64,000 nucleotides of DNA from Neptunicoccus cionae (GTDB lineage Bacteria; Pseudomonadota; Alphaproteobacteria; Rhodobacterales; Rhodobacteraceae): positions 186,001 through 250,000 of the forward strand of contig NZ_PKOJ01000007.1 of the NCBI RefSeq assembly GCF_002860325.1, written 5' to 3'. Below, one piece after another: positions 54,400 through 61,723 of the stretch. Below the pieces are notes generated by a model that was not told the DNA's origin, searched no databases, and saw nothing but the letters and a program-made list of their open reading frames with translations. Within the stretch, counting starts at the first letter, position 1. Each line of letters starts with the position of its first letter. The position numbers and the translations under genes are program-made.

Positions 54400-55086
54400 G
54401 TGGAACCCCTTTTGACAGAACCGATCCCACGATCCCGCCTCAACCGCGCCGCACATCTGGTGGTGCGGCTTGGGGTTATACTGCTGCTGGCGCTGGTGTT
54501 GCACTGGGCGCTGGACTGGCTCGGGGCGGAAGTGAAACGGGTCGAAACCGGCGGCAAGAAAGTTATGCTTACGGGCATGTTGGTCCTGATCCTGCTGGTC
54601 TATGCGCTCGTGATTGCAGTGCCTTTCGTTCCGGGAGTGGAGATCGGGTTCGCCTTGATGGCGATGCAAGGGGCAAAGATCGCCCCTTTTGTTTTTATCT
54701 TCACCTTCATGGGGTTGGCGCTTGCCTTTCTGGTGGGGCATCTTCTGCCCTATCCGGTACTCTCGAGGTTTCTCGAGAGTTGGGGGCTGCGTAAGGCGGC
54801 CCGGATGGTCAGGGACACGCAATCCCTTGATCTGGAACAACGCACCAGTTTGATGAAATCCCGGCTACCTGGGTTTCTTGGGCCGTTGTTTGTGAACTGG
54901 CGCTATGTGTTTCTGGCGATTCTGATCAACATTCCCGGCAATATGGTGCTTGGCGGTGGTGGCGGCATCTGCTTTTCCGCAGGGCTTAGCCGTTTGTTCC
55001 GTCCGGCTTGGGCACTGATTACACTGGCGTTGGCAGTGGCCCCGGTGCCCGCTCTGTTCTACTTTGCAGGCATAACACTGTTCTGA
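54400..55086 (+). CDS. Polytopic membrane protein of unknown function
   Basis: A 228-residue protein with about five hydrophobic segments. The first (LVVRLGVILLLALVLHWALDWLG) is at residue 25; later ones are MLVLILLVYALVIAVPFVPG, FVFIFTFMGLALAFLVGHLLP and a final pair around NIPGNMVLGGGGGICFSAGLSRLF. The PFVPGVEIGFALM and NIPGNMVLGGGGGI segments are loosely like DedA/VTT-domain proteins, but I cannot assign it. It is co-directional with the VOC and activator genes, so could be a transporter or anchor for the cluster. Confidence 0.75.
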   Translation: MEPLLTEPIPRSRLNRAAHLVVRLGVILLLALVLHWALDWLGAEVKRVETGGKKVMLTGMLVLILLVYALVIAVPFVPGVEIGFALMAMQGAKIAPFVFIFTFMGLALAFLVGHLLPYPVLSRFLESWGLRKAARMVRDTQSLDLEQRTSLMKSRLPGFLGPLFVNWRYVFLAILINIPGNMVLGGGGGICFSAGLSRLFRPAWALITLALAVAPVPALFYFAGITLF

Positions 55087-55208
55087 CCGGAAATTTCCGG
55101 AATTTATGCCGCAAATAGCCCAAAACTGACGCGGGCTGGCTTCCCATTTCCTGCCACCTGCCTATTGTCGCCCTGTTGGTTCCTCCCAAGTAGAACAGGC
55201 CGATTGAC

Positions 55209-57269
55209 ATGAACACTCCGAACGATCCACTGGTAATTTTCACCCCTTCCGGCAAAAGGGGGCGCTTTGCTGTTGGCACACCGATTTTGACCGCTGCACG
55301 CCAGCTTGGGGTGGATCTGGACAGTGTCTGCGGAGGCCGCGGGATTTGTTCGAAATGCCAGATACAACCGTCGTATGGCGAGTTTTCCAAACATGGTGTG
55401 ACCGTCGCGGATGACGCCCTGTCCGAATGGAATTCGGTAGAGGAGCGCTATAAATCCAAGCGGGGCATGATCGACGGGCGCAGGCTCGGCTGTCAGGCAC
55501 AAGTTCAGGGCGATGTCGTGATTGACGTGCCGCCCGAAAGTCAGGTCCACAAGCAAGTAGTGCGCAAACGGGCGGAGGCGCGGGACATCGTCATGGACCC
55601 GTCCACAAAACTGTTCTTTGTCGAGGTACAACAGCCCGACATGCATGACCCAACCGGCGATCTGGAACGGCTGGTCAAAGCGCTGCGCGAACAATGGGAC
55701 CTGCCCCATCTGGAGGCCGATCTTGGCATTCTCCAGACAATGCAGCCAATCCTGCGCAAGGGCGAATGGAAGGTCACTTGTGCGGTACATCTGGGCGACG
55801 ACATGTTCAGCCCGCGTATCATGCACATCTGGCCCGGTTTTTACGAAGGCTCCATCTACGGGCTGGCGGTTGATCTTGGTTCGACTACTATCGCAGGGCA
55901 TCTGTGTGATCTGCAAACCGGCGAAGTGGTGGCCTCTAGCGGGTTGATGAACCCGCAGATCCGCTTTGGCGAGGATTTGATGAGCCGTGTCAGCTATTCC
56001 ATGATGAACGAGAGCGGCGCACAGGAAATGACCCGCGCCGTGCGGGATGGCATGAACACCCTGTTCACCAATATCGCGGCCGAAGCGGGCATCGACCAGT
56101 CTCTGATCGTGGACGCAGTGTTTGTGTGCAATCCGGTGATGCACCACCTGTTCCTTGGGATTGATCCGTTTGAACTGGGTCAGGCCCCTTTCGCGCTGGC
56201 GAGTTCGGACAGCATTTCCCTGCGTGCGCTGGAATTGGGCCTTAACCTGCATCCGGCGGCGCGGGTGTATCTGCTGCCGTGTATCGCAGGCCATGTAGGG
56301 GCGGATGCGGCGGCTGTGGCCCTGTCCGAAGCACCAGACAAATCCGAAGACCTCGTGCTTGTGGTAGATGTGGGCACCAATGCGGAAATTCTGCTGGGGA
56401 ACAAGAAAAAGGTGCTCGCCTGTTCCTCCCCCACGGGTCCTGCTTTTGAAGGGGCGCAGATTTCATCCGGCCAGCGCGCGGCCCCCGGTGCGATTGAACG
56501 GGTGGAGATCGACCCCGTCACCAAAGAACCCCGCTTCCGCGTCATCGGCTCTGACCTGTGGTCCGACGAGGAAGGATTTGCCGAGAGCATCCTGTCGAGC
56601 GGAATCACCGGCATTTGCGGGTCCGGCATCATTGAAATGGTCGCGGAAATGCGGCTGGCAGGGATTGTGGACGGTCCGGGGCTGATCGGCTCCCCTGCGC
56701 AAGTGGGCACCGACCGCTGTTTCCTTGACGGGCGCACCCATTCCTATCTGGTCTGGGACGGTACTGCCGACGGCGGGCCGCGCATTACGGTCACAAACCG
56801 CGACATCCGCGAAATCCAGATGGCCAAAGCAGCGCTGTATTCCGGTGCGCGGTTGCTGATGGATAAGTTTGGTGTGGATACGGTTGACCGCATCGTGCTG
56901 GCGGGCGCATTCGGGGCCCATATCTCGCCCAAACACGCGATGGTGCTGGGCATGATCCCCGATTGCATCTTGGATAAAGTCACTAGTGCTGGCAACGCCG
57001 CTGGAACGGGCGCACGAATTGCGTTGCTGAATGTGGGCTCCCGACGGGAGATCGAGCAAACGGTGAAAGCAATCCACAAGATCGAAACCGCAATCGAACC
57101 CCGCTTTCAAGAGCATTTCGTCAACGCCAGCGCCATTCCGAATAGTGTTGAACCCTTCCCGATCCTTGAAACACACGTCACCCTGCCGGATGTGAACTTC
57201 AACACCGGCGGCGAAGGTGACAGCGCATCAGGCGGTGGTGGCGGCAGACGCCGCCGCAGACGCGGCTAG
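55209..57269 (+). CDS. RACo-like corrinoid activator: [2Fe-2S] ferredoxin plus ASKHA domain (DUF4445), Arg/Gly tail
   Basis: ATP-dependent reductive activator of corrinoid proteins, 686 residues. The N-terminal plant-type ferredoxin domain has Cys ligands in SVCGGRGICSKCQI and GRRLGCQAQVQ. A linker and a C-terminal ASKHA region follow: GLAVDLGSTTIAGHLCDL, LVLVVDVGTNAEILLG and GICGSGIIEMVAEM. In methanogenic and acetogenic methyltransferase systems such proteins (RamA uses 4Fe-4S, RACo 2Fe-2S) restore the Co(I) state. The last 16 residues are GGGGGRRRRRRG-like, matching the tail on the corrinoid methyltransferase. No corrinoid protein gene is in this window. Confidence 0.88.
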   Translation: MNTPNDPLVIFTPSGKRGRFAVGTPILTAARQLGVDLDSVCGGRGICSKCQIQPSYGEFSKHGVTVADDALSEWNSVEERYKSKRGMIDGRRLGCQAQVQGDVVIDVPPESQVHKQVVRKRAEARDIVMDPSTKLFFVEVQQPDMHDPTGDLERLVKALREQWDLPHLEADLGILQTMQPILRKGEWKVTCAVHLGDDMFSPRIMHIWPGFYEGSIYGLAVDLGSTTIAGHLCDLQTGEVVASSGLMNPQIRFGEDLMSRVSYSMMNESGAQEMTRAVRDGMNTLFTNIAAEAGIDQSLIVDAVFVCNPVMHHLFLGIDPFELGQAPFALASSDSISLRALELGLNLHPAARVYLLPCIAGHVGADAAAVALSEAPDKSEDLVLVVDVGTNAEILLGNKKKVLACSSPTGPAFEGAQISSGQRAAPGAIERVEIDPVTKEPRFRVIGSDLWSDEEGFAESILSSGITGICGSGIIEMVAEMRLAGIVDGPGLIGSPAQVGTDRCFLDGRTHSYLVWDGTADGGPRITVTNRDIREIQMAKAALYSGARLLMDKFGVDTVDRIVLAGAFGAHISPKHAMVLGMIPDCILDKVTSAGNAAGTGARIALLNVGSRREIEQTVKAIHKIETAIEPRFQEHFVNASAIPNSVEPFPILETHVTLPDVNFNTGGEGDSASGGGGGRRRRRRG

Positions 57270-57282
57270 GGTCACATATTTC

Positions 57283-57316
57283 AACCCTGCACCCTTTTAA
57301 AACAGGCTGCAGGGTT
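57283..57316 (+). terminator. Hairpin ending the one-carbon cluster
   Basis: AACCCTGCA (57283-57291) and TGCAGGGTT (57308-57316) make a nine-base-pair stem 14 bases past the activator stop. Only a three-base T-run follows (TTT 57315-57317), so termination may be partial. Confidence 0.6.
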
Positions 57317-57382
57317 TCCCGCGTCAAGCCCCCTATCCGCGATTGACGGCAATCTGCAAAGCCGCTAAATCACCCCGACAGA

Positions 57383-57456
57383 GCGGGTATGGTGAAAAGG
57401 TATCACGGCAGCTTCCCAAGCTTTAGTTACGAGTTCGATTCTCGTTACCCGCTCCA
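57383..57456 (+). tRNA. tRNA-Gly(CCC)
   Basis: A 74-base tRNA with encoded CCA. Acceptor GCGGGTA (57383-57389) pairs with TACCCGC; D-stem GTGA/TCAC; T-arm ACGAG-TTCGATT-CTCGT. The anticodon loop is TTCCCAA with CCC at 57415-57417, which decodes GGG. The anticodon stem GCAGC/GCTTT has one C-T mismatch and a G-T pair at its base. Its 3' 48 bases are repeated 1.8 kb downstream, marking the left edge of an integrated element. Confidence 0.85.
57409..57456. repeat. Left attachment-site repeat (attL) within tRNA-Gly
   Basis: The 48-base 3' half of tRNA-Gly, from the anticodon stem to CCA, matches 59225-59272 with a single difference (G at 57420, A at 59236). This is the standard footprint of site-specific integration into a tRNA gene. 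The span between the copies is 1816 bases. Confidence 0.88.
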
Positions 57457-57758
57457 AGGTTTCCGCTGAAAATTTGGAAAATATTTAATGGGGGGCTTGT
57501 AACCGCAATATGAGCCCCTAAGTGGTAGGATGCCCCGGGGCAAAGGACCCGGATGACCAGTGTTAAGGCCCGCAAGCGCTATCCGCGCCCGGGTCAGGCG
57601 GGTCGGCGTGATCCAGGTCATGTCGCATCCTTCCATGCACAACGTGGTTACAACATACCACGCTAGGTTTTCTCGTACCAAAAGCCGCTAAAGCGGCGGA
57701 TGGGAGCTAGGTCAAATAGCCCGGGCATTTGAAGAACGGAGTTCATTGATGCCCGGGT
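57457..57758 (+). ncRNA. Putative structured non-coding RNA upstream of the reverse transcriptase
   Basis: This stretch lacks a convincing gene and is dense in inverted repeats: GGGGGCTT/GAGCCCCT (57491-57498 with 57512-57519), the palindrome TGCCCCGGGGCA (57531-57542), GACCCGG/CCGGGTC (57546-57552 with 57589-57595), CGTGGT/ACCACG (57643-57648 with 57657-57662), GCCGC/GCGGC (57684-57688 with 57693-57697) and CCCGGGCAT/ATGCCCGGG (57720-57728 with 57749-57757). A possible -10, TATTTA, is at 57482-57487, giving a start near 57490. Position and density match the ncRNA templates of DRT2 and DRT9 systems. Transcript ends are guesses. Confidence 0.6.
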
Positions 57759-57761
57759 TTT
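57719..57761 (+). promoter_or_regulatory. Terminator-like hairpin overlapping the RT start codon
   Basis: CCCGGGCAT (57720-57728) pairs over nine bases with ATGCCCGGG (57749-57757), extendable by a G-T pair, and is followed by TTTT (57758-57761). The second arm contains the RT ATG at 57749, and the GGAG ribosome site (57738-57741) lies in the loop, which itself can form GAAC/GTTC. It may end the ncRNA, block RT translation, or both. Confidence 0.65.
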
Positions 57762-59122
57762 ACCTACATTCCGAAAACGAGTTTGACCCCTCGACCGACG
57801 ATTTCATTCTCAAGTCGGTATCGAAGGAGCGCAAATACAAGCACTTCGACTTACCGGTACCCGAAGATCAACGAGAGCAGACCATCGACTTCGGTTCGAA
57901 TATAAAGCCGCACCGCTTCTTGCCCCTACTCGGTTTCAACGACGTGACCCGACGGCTAGTTCGCGTCAAAGATGATGCTGGAAATTGGCTCCGGGACGAC
58001 GGCGGGGAGTTCGTCCGAAGGGAGAAAGTCAAAACCCGACCGATCCGCTTTGCAGGTCATGAGGACGCCGCGTACTTGCAGGGCTATGCCGCTCACCTTA
58101 ACGGTTACTACGAGAGCGCCCTTGCCTCCGATGGGAGTTCAGGCTCCGTCCTGGCTTACCGAAAGGGTGGCGGAACCAATATTCACCATGCGAAATCGTT
58201 GTTCGACGAGATCCTAGACAGGCAAGAATGCTCGGTCTTCGCAATGGACATTTCTGGATTCTTCGATTGCCTGGATCACAAGCTGCTTCGGGATGAGATC
58301 GCCGGACTACTAGGTGTCAGCCGCCTAGATTCCCATCATGGCCGTGTCTGGCAGAACATTACAAAGTACTCTTGGGTCGAAACCGACGACCTGGACAAGT
58401 TGCTCGGGCGAAGACGCAACGGGCATGGTCGGGTTTGTTCACCACAGGATTTCATTGCACATGTGCAAGGCCGGAAGAATGGCCTGATCCGGCGCCACGA
58501 GCTGGATTATGGCATCCCACAAGGCACGCCTGTCTCCGGTCTCTATGCCAACATATACCTGCGCTCCTTTGACCGGGAGATGATCGCCCTCTGCTCGAAA
58601 TATGGTGGCTCTTACCGACGATATTCGGATGACATTGCAGTCGTACTGCCCTTGGGCGCGAAAGCCAGTCACGTGGTTGCGGTGGTTGAAAAGATGCTGG
58701 CCGACTCCGGCCTCGCAATATCGGTTGAGAAGACCGAGACCGCCGACTTCTCAGGCGGGCTTCTGATCTCGACGAAGCCAATCCAGTACCTTGGCTTCAC
58801 CTTTGACGGGCGCCACACTCTGATCCGGTCCTCTTCCATCGACGCCTATCTCAGGAAAATGCGGCGCGGGATTCATGCGAAGTTGGTTGCTGCTAAGTCG
58901 AAAGAGGTACCGTCGTTTCAGGTCTATGAGCGGGAAATGCGGAGCCGATACACTCACGCAGGGAAACGCCGAAACTTCATCCGCTACGCGCACAAGGCGG
59001 CCAAGATCATGGGAAGCCGTGAGATCAAGCAGCAGGTCAAGAACCACATCAAATGGTTCGACCGCGCCTGGAGAGATGAGGTAACTCGTGTCTATGGCGG
59101 CCTCGTGACCACCGATCCTTAA
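57749..59122 (+). CDS. Reverse transcriptase, UG/DRT type (putative DRT2-like anti-phage RT)
   Basis: RNA-directed DNA polymerase of 457 residues. Palm motif A is AMDISGFFDCLDH (catalytic Asp167), the template-grip motif is GIPQGTPVSG (255-264), motif C is RRYSDDIAVV with Asp294 and Asp295, and motif D/E includes VEKTET and QYLGF. Retron hallmarks (NAxxH, VTG) and a group II intron maturase/X domain pattern are absent. The segment RPIRFAGHEDAAYLQGYAAHLNGYYESAL followed by VLAYRKGG is like, from memory, defence-associated UG2/DRT2 RTs. ATG 57749 with GGAG seven bases before it is preferred to TTG 57746. It is the only protein gene of a tRNA-integrated element. Subclass uncertain. Confidence 0.85.
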   Translation: MPGFYLHSENEFDPSTDDFILKSVSKERKYKHFDLPVPEDQREQTIDFGSNIKPHRFLPLLGFNDVTRRLVRVKDDAGNWLRDDGGEFVRREKVKTRPIRFAGHEDAAYLQGYAAHLNGYYESALASDGSSGSVLAYRKGGGTNIHHAKSLFDEILDRQECSVFAMDISGFFDCLDHKLLRDEIAGLLGVSRLDSHHGRVWQNITKYSWVETDDLDKLLGRRRNGHGRVCSPQDFIAHVQGRKNGLIRRHELDYGIPQGTPVSGLYANIYLRSFDREMIALCSKYGGSYRRYSDDIAVVLPLGAKASHVVAVVEKMLADSGLAISVEKTETADFSGGLLISTKPIQYLGFTFDGRHTLIRSSSIDAYLRKMRRGIHAKLVAAKSKEVPSFQVYEREMRSRYTHAGKRRNFIRYAHKAAKIMGSREIKQQVKNHIKWFDRAWRDEVTRVYGGLVTTDP

Positions 59123-59144
59123 CATTTTTTGGCACATCGCCATC

Positions 59145-59163
59145 GCCTACAAACTGCCTACAA
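59145..59163. repeat. Tandem GCCTACAA repeats near the right end of the element
   Basis: GCCTACAA occurs at 59145-59152 and again at 59156-59163, an 11-base period (one helical turn). They lie 60-80 bases inside the right attachment repeat. Tandem sites like these are common near the ends of elements moved by tyrosine recombinases, where they serve as arm-type binding sites. No recombinase gene is present. Confidence 0.5.
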
Positions 59164-59224
59164 TCATGGTTGGAATTCACCGCCAACCACTTGATGTAGA
59201 AAAAGTTAAAGGCGACTTCTCTCT

Positions 59225-59272
59225 CAGCTTCCCAAACTTTAGTTACGAGTTCGATTCTCGTTACCCGCTCCA
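59225..59272. repeat. Right attachment-site repeat (attR), truncated tRNA-Gly copy
   Basis: Second copy of the 3' half of tRNA-Gly(CCC) including CCA, 47 of 48 bases identical to 57409-57456. The lone difference (A at 59236) would break a pair at the top of the anticodon stem, and there is no 5' half, so this copy is not a functional tRNA. It marks the right border of the RT element. Confidence 0.88.
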
Positions 59273-59462
59273 GTCCCCTCCGAATTGATCCGTGTTAAAC
59301 CGCTGGGTTTACGCCCGTTTCCTGTGATTGCACTGCGGCTGCGCTACGTGATCACGCAACCACACGAACTTGTGACTTACAAAACCAATCCGCGTCTGCC
59401 TGACCGCCGTATCCCTTGCACAACACGCCGATAGATGGCGTTTCAATCTAGGGAGAACAATC
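59273..59462. other. Intergenic region after the integrated element
   Basis: Host DNA between attR and the fasciclin gene. No gene or RNA is recognised; it should hold the promoter of the fasciclin gene. Confidence 0.45.
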
Positions 59463-60029
59463 GTGAAAAATATACTGGTAGGTGCAGTGGTCGCAGGTCT
59501 TTTGGCTGGGGGCGCCGCGTTTGCGGAAAGCCATGGCATGAAAAATCCGATGGTTGGTGGCGCAGAAATGTTTGCGGACAAAAACATCGTTGAGAATGCT
59601 GTAAATTCCGCCGATCACACCACGCTCGTCGCCGCTGTCAAAGCTGCCGGTCTGGTGGATACGCTGGCAGGCGAAGGTCCCTTCACAGTCTTTGCACCAA
59701 CAAATGACGCTTTTGCCGCCCTGCCCGATGGCACTGTGGACATGCTGCTGAAACCGGAAAACAAAGAGATGCTGACCAAAATTCTGACAGCGCATGTTGT
59801 TTCCGGCAAATGGACGGCGTCGGACATCGTGGCAGCCACGAAGAAAAGCAAAGACGGGTTTTTTCACTTTAACGCGGTATCCGGCGATGCCTTGTCGGCA
59901 AAACTGACCCCGGGTGGTCAGGTGTTCATCTATGACGAAAGCGGCAATGCCTATAAGGTTACAACCGCAGATGTGATGCAGTCGAACGGCGTCATCCATG
60001 TGGTGAATGGAGTGCTTGTGCCGAAATAA
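59463..60029 (+). CDS. Secreted fasciclin (FAS1)-domain protein
   Basis: Periplasmic or surface adhesion-type protein of 188 residues. The signal peptide (MKNILVGAVVAGLLAGGAAFA, cleavage before ES) is followed by one FAS1 domain with GPFTVFAPTNDAFAALPDG and the closing NGVIHVVNGVLVPK. It resembles the bacterial MPB70-like single-domain proteins. The start codon is GTG at 59463 with GGGAG eight bases upstream. The gene is alone between the RT element and convergent pgi. Confidence 0.92.
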   Translation: MKNILVGAVVAGLLAGGAAFAESHGMKNPMVGGAEMFADKNIVENAVNSADHTTLVAAVKAAGLVDTLAGEGPFTVFAPTNDAFAALPDGTVDMLLKPENKEMLTKILTAHVVSGKWTASDIVAATKKSKDGFFHFNAVSGDALSAKLTPGGQVFIYDESGNAYKVTTADVMQSNGVIHVVNGVLVPK

Positions 60030-60071
60030 TCCAAGACGATAAACAGGCACGCATGACGGGCAGTCTGGCGG

Positions 60072-60099
60072 AGGCTCCGGTTGGTAACAGCCGGAGCCT
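60072..60099. terminator. Bidirectional hairpin between the fasciclin gene and pgi
   Basis: AGGCTCCGG (60072-60080) and CCGGAGCCT (60091-60099) form a nine-base-pair stem with a ten-base loop, followed by TTTGCC on the plus strand. It lies between two convergent stops and is nine bases from the pgi stop. Confidence 0.75.
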
Positions 60100-60107
60100 T
60101 TGCCGTA

Positions 60108-61712
60108 TTAAAGAGTTGCGAGCAACCCGCGGGTGGAGCCGTCCTTATCCTCGGACGTGGCCTCGCCTTCGATCAGGGGCAGCATCCGCGTGGCGAGCAC
60201 CTTGCCCAGTTCCACACCCCATTGATCAAAGCTGTTGATGCCCCAGATCACCCCTTCCACAAACACACGGTGTTCATAGAGCGCGATGATCTTGCCGAGC
60301 GTTTTCGGGTCAAGGATGTTGTACATCATGGTCACGCTGGGACGGTTGCCCGGAAACACGCGGTGGGCGGCCTGTTTTTCCAGTTCTGCCCCTTCAAACC
60401 CCTGTTCGCGCATTAATTCACGGGCTTCATCCATGCTGCGCCCGATCATCAATGCCTCGGACTGGGCGAGGCAATTGGCCAGCAGCAATCGATGCTGGTG
60501 GGCCAGTTCGCTTTCATGGCCACGCCGTGCGACCAGAAACTCGCAAGGAACAACGCGGGTGCCCTGGTGGATTAACTGATAGAAAGCGTGCTGGCCGTTT
60601 GTGCCCGGCTCTCCCCAGACAATCGGGCCGGAGTGACGGGGCAGCGGATTGCCCTCCATATCAACGCCTTTGCCGTTGCTCTCCATATCAAGCTGCTGGA
60701 GATAGGCCGGAAGCCGCAATAGCCGCTGGTCATAGGGCAGCACCGCGCGGGTGGCGTAGCCGCAGATATTGCTGTGCCAGATCCCTACAAGCGCAAGCAG
60801 GACCGGAAGGTTCTCTTCCAACGGTGTTTCGCGGAAGTGCGTGTCCATTTCCTCTGCGCCCTGAAGGAAGTCTGTGAAGTTCTCGGGGCCAATGGACAGC
60901 ATGACCGAAAGACCGATCGGTCCCCAGACCGAATAGCGCCCGCCAACCCAGTCGGCAAAGCCGAACACATGGTTTTCGGGGATGCCAAATTCCGCAGTTT
61001 TATCCCGCGCTGTAGACAGTGCCGCCAGATGGTCGCCGATCCGTTCTTCCGATACCGCTTGCAACAGCCACTTCTTACCGGTTTCGGCGTTTGTCATCGT
61101 CTCTATGGTTGTAAACGTTTTGGACGCAATGATCAGCAGGGTTGTGGCCGGATCAAGCCCCTTCAGCGTGTCGTGGATGTCTGCCCCGTCCACGTTGGAC
61201 ACAAAATGTACACGCGGGCCGTCGTGATACGGCGACAAGGCAATATTTGCCATGACAGGGCCCAGATCCGAACCGCCGATCCCGATATTCACCACATCAG
61301 TAAACGGCGCGCCGCTGGCAGAGGCCAGTTCACCTGAACGTACCCGAGCCGAGAAGGTTTTCATCGCCTCTAGCGTTTCCAGAACATCCGGCATCACATC
61401 GACCCCGTCCACCAGCACAGGCCGCCCCGACAGGTTTCGCAGGGCGGTATGCAACACGGCCCGATTTTCGGTCTGGTTTATTGCGTTACCTGCAAACATG
61501 GCGTCCCGTTTGGCTTCAACACCACAGGACCGCGCAAGGTCCAGAAGTAGGCTTTTTGCCTCGGCATCCAGATTGGTCTTGGAATAATCCAGCAGATAAT
61601 CCCCGCATCTGGCAGAGAATGATGCGAAACGTTCGGGATCGTCAAACAGTCCCAAAATGGAACGCGACGCATTGGTTTCAAAGTTTCCAGACAGGGACTG
61701 CCAAATGCTCAT
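60108..61712 (-). CDS. pgi: Glucose-6-phosphate isomerase
   Basis: Interconverts glucose 6-phosphate and fructose 6-phosphate. The 534-residue protein has the signatures VNIGIGGSDLGPVMA, FTTIETMTNAETGK, GGRYSVWGPIGLS and the C-terminal GINSFDQWGVELGK. It is the last gene of zwf-pgl-pgi, 11 bases after pgl, so hexose phosphate recycling is co-expressed with the oxidative entry steps. Confidence 0.95.
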   Translation of the reverse strand: MSIWQSLSGNFETNASRSILGLFDDPERFASFSARCGDYLLDYSKTNLDAEAKSLLLDLARSCGVEAKRDAMFAGNAINQTENRAVLHTALRNLSGRPVLVDGVDVMPDVLETLEAMKTFSARVRSGELASASGAPFTDVVNIGIGGSDLGPVMANIALSPYHDGPRVHFVSNVDGADIHDTLKGLDPATTLLIIASKTFTTIETMTNAETGKKWLLQAVSEERIGDHLAALSTARDKTAEFGIPENHVFGFADWVGGRYSVWGPIGLSVMLSIGPENFTDFLQGAEEMDTHFRETPLEENLPVLLALVGIWHSNICGYATRAVLPYDQRLLRLPAYLQQLDMESNGKGVDMEGNPLPRHSGPIVWGEPGTNGQHAFYQLIHQGTRVVPCEFLVARRGHESELAHQHRLLLANCLAQSEALMIGRSMDEARELMREQGFEGAELEKQAAHRVFPGNRPSVTMMYNILDPKTLGKIIALYEHRVFVEGVIWGINSFDQWGVELGKVLATRMLPLIEGEATSEDKDGSTRGLLATL

Positions 61713-61723
61713 TTTAAAATTCC

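Larger units (their letters stand above)
57457..59272. mobile_element. Minimal tRNA-integrated element carrying only ncRNA + reverse transcriptase
   Basis: The 1816-base insertion between attL and attR contains the putative ncRNA, the RT gene, a 100-base 3' end with tandem GCCTACAA repeats, and nothing else. With no integrase, it must have been mobilised in trans or be the remnant of a larger island that lost its recombinase. Base composition and codon use look close to those of the host, so transfer may be old or from a related genome. Confidence 0.75.

Noticed and set aside
57445-57681. A 78-codon minus-strand ORF across the putative ncRNA as an independent gene
   Set aside because: It has no ribosome site or domain and runs into the tRNA. 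I keep it only as a possible frame in the concatemer hypothesis.
57749-59122. Retron reverse transcriptase
   Set aside because: No NAxxH or VTG motif, and the protein is longer at the N-terminus than typical retron RTs. No msr/msd inverted-repeat pair was recognised upstream.
57749-59122. Group II intron or diversity-generating retroelement RT
   Set aside because: No maturase or HNH domain follows the RT, no intron 3' end is seen, and there are no template/variable repeats or accessory genes nearby. Motif C is YSDD with a long N-terminal region.
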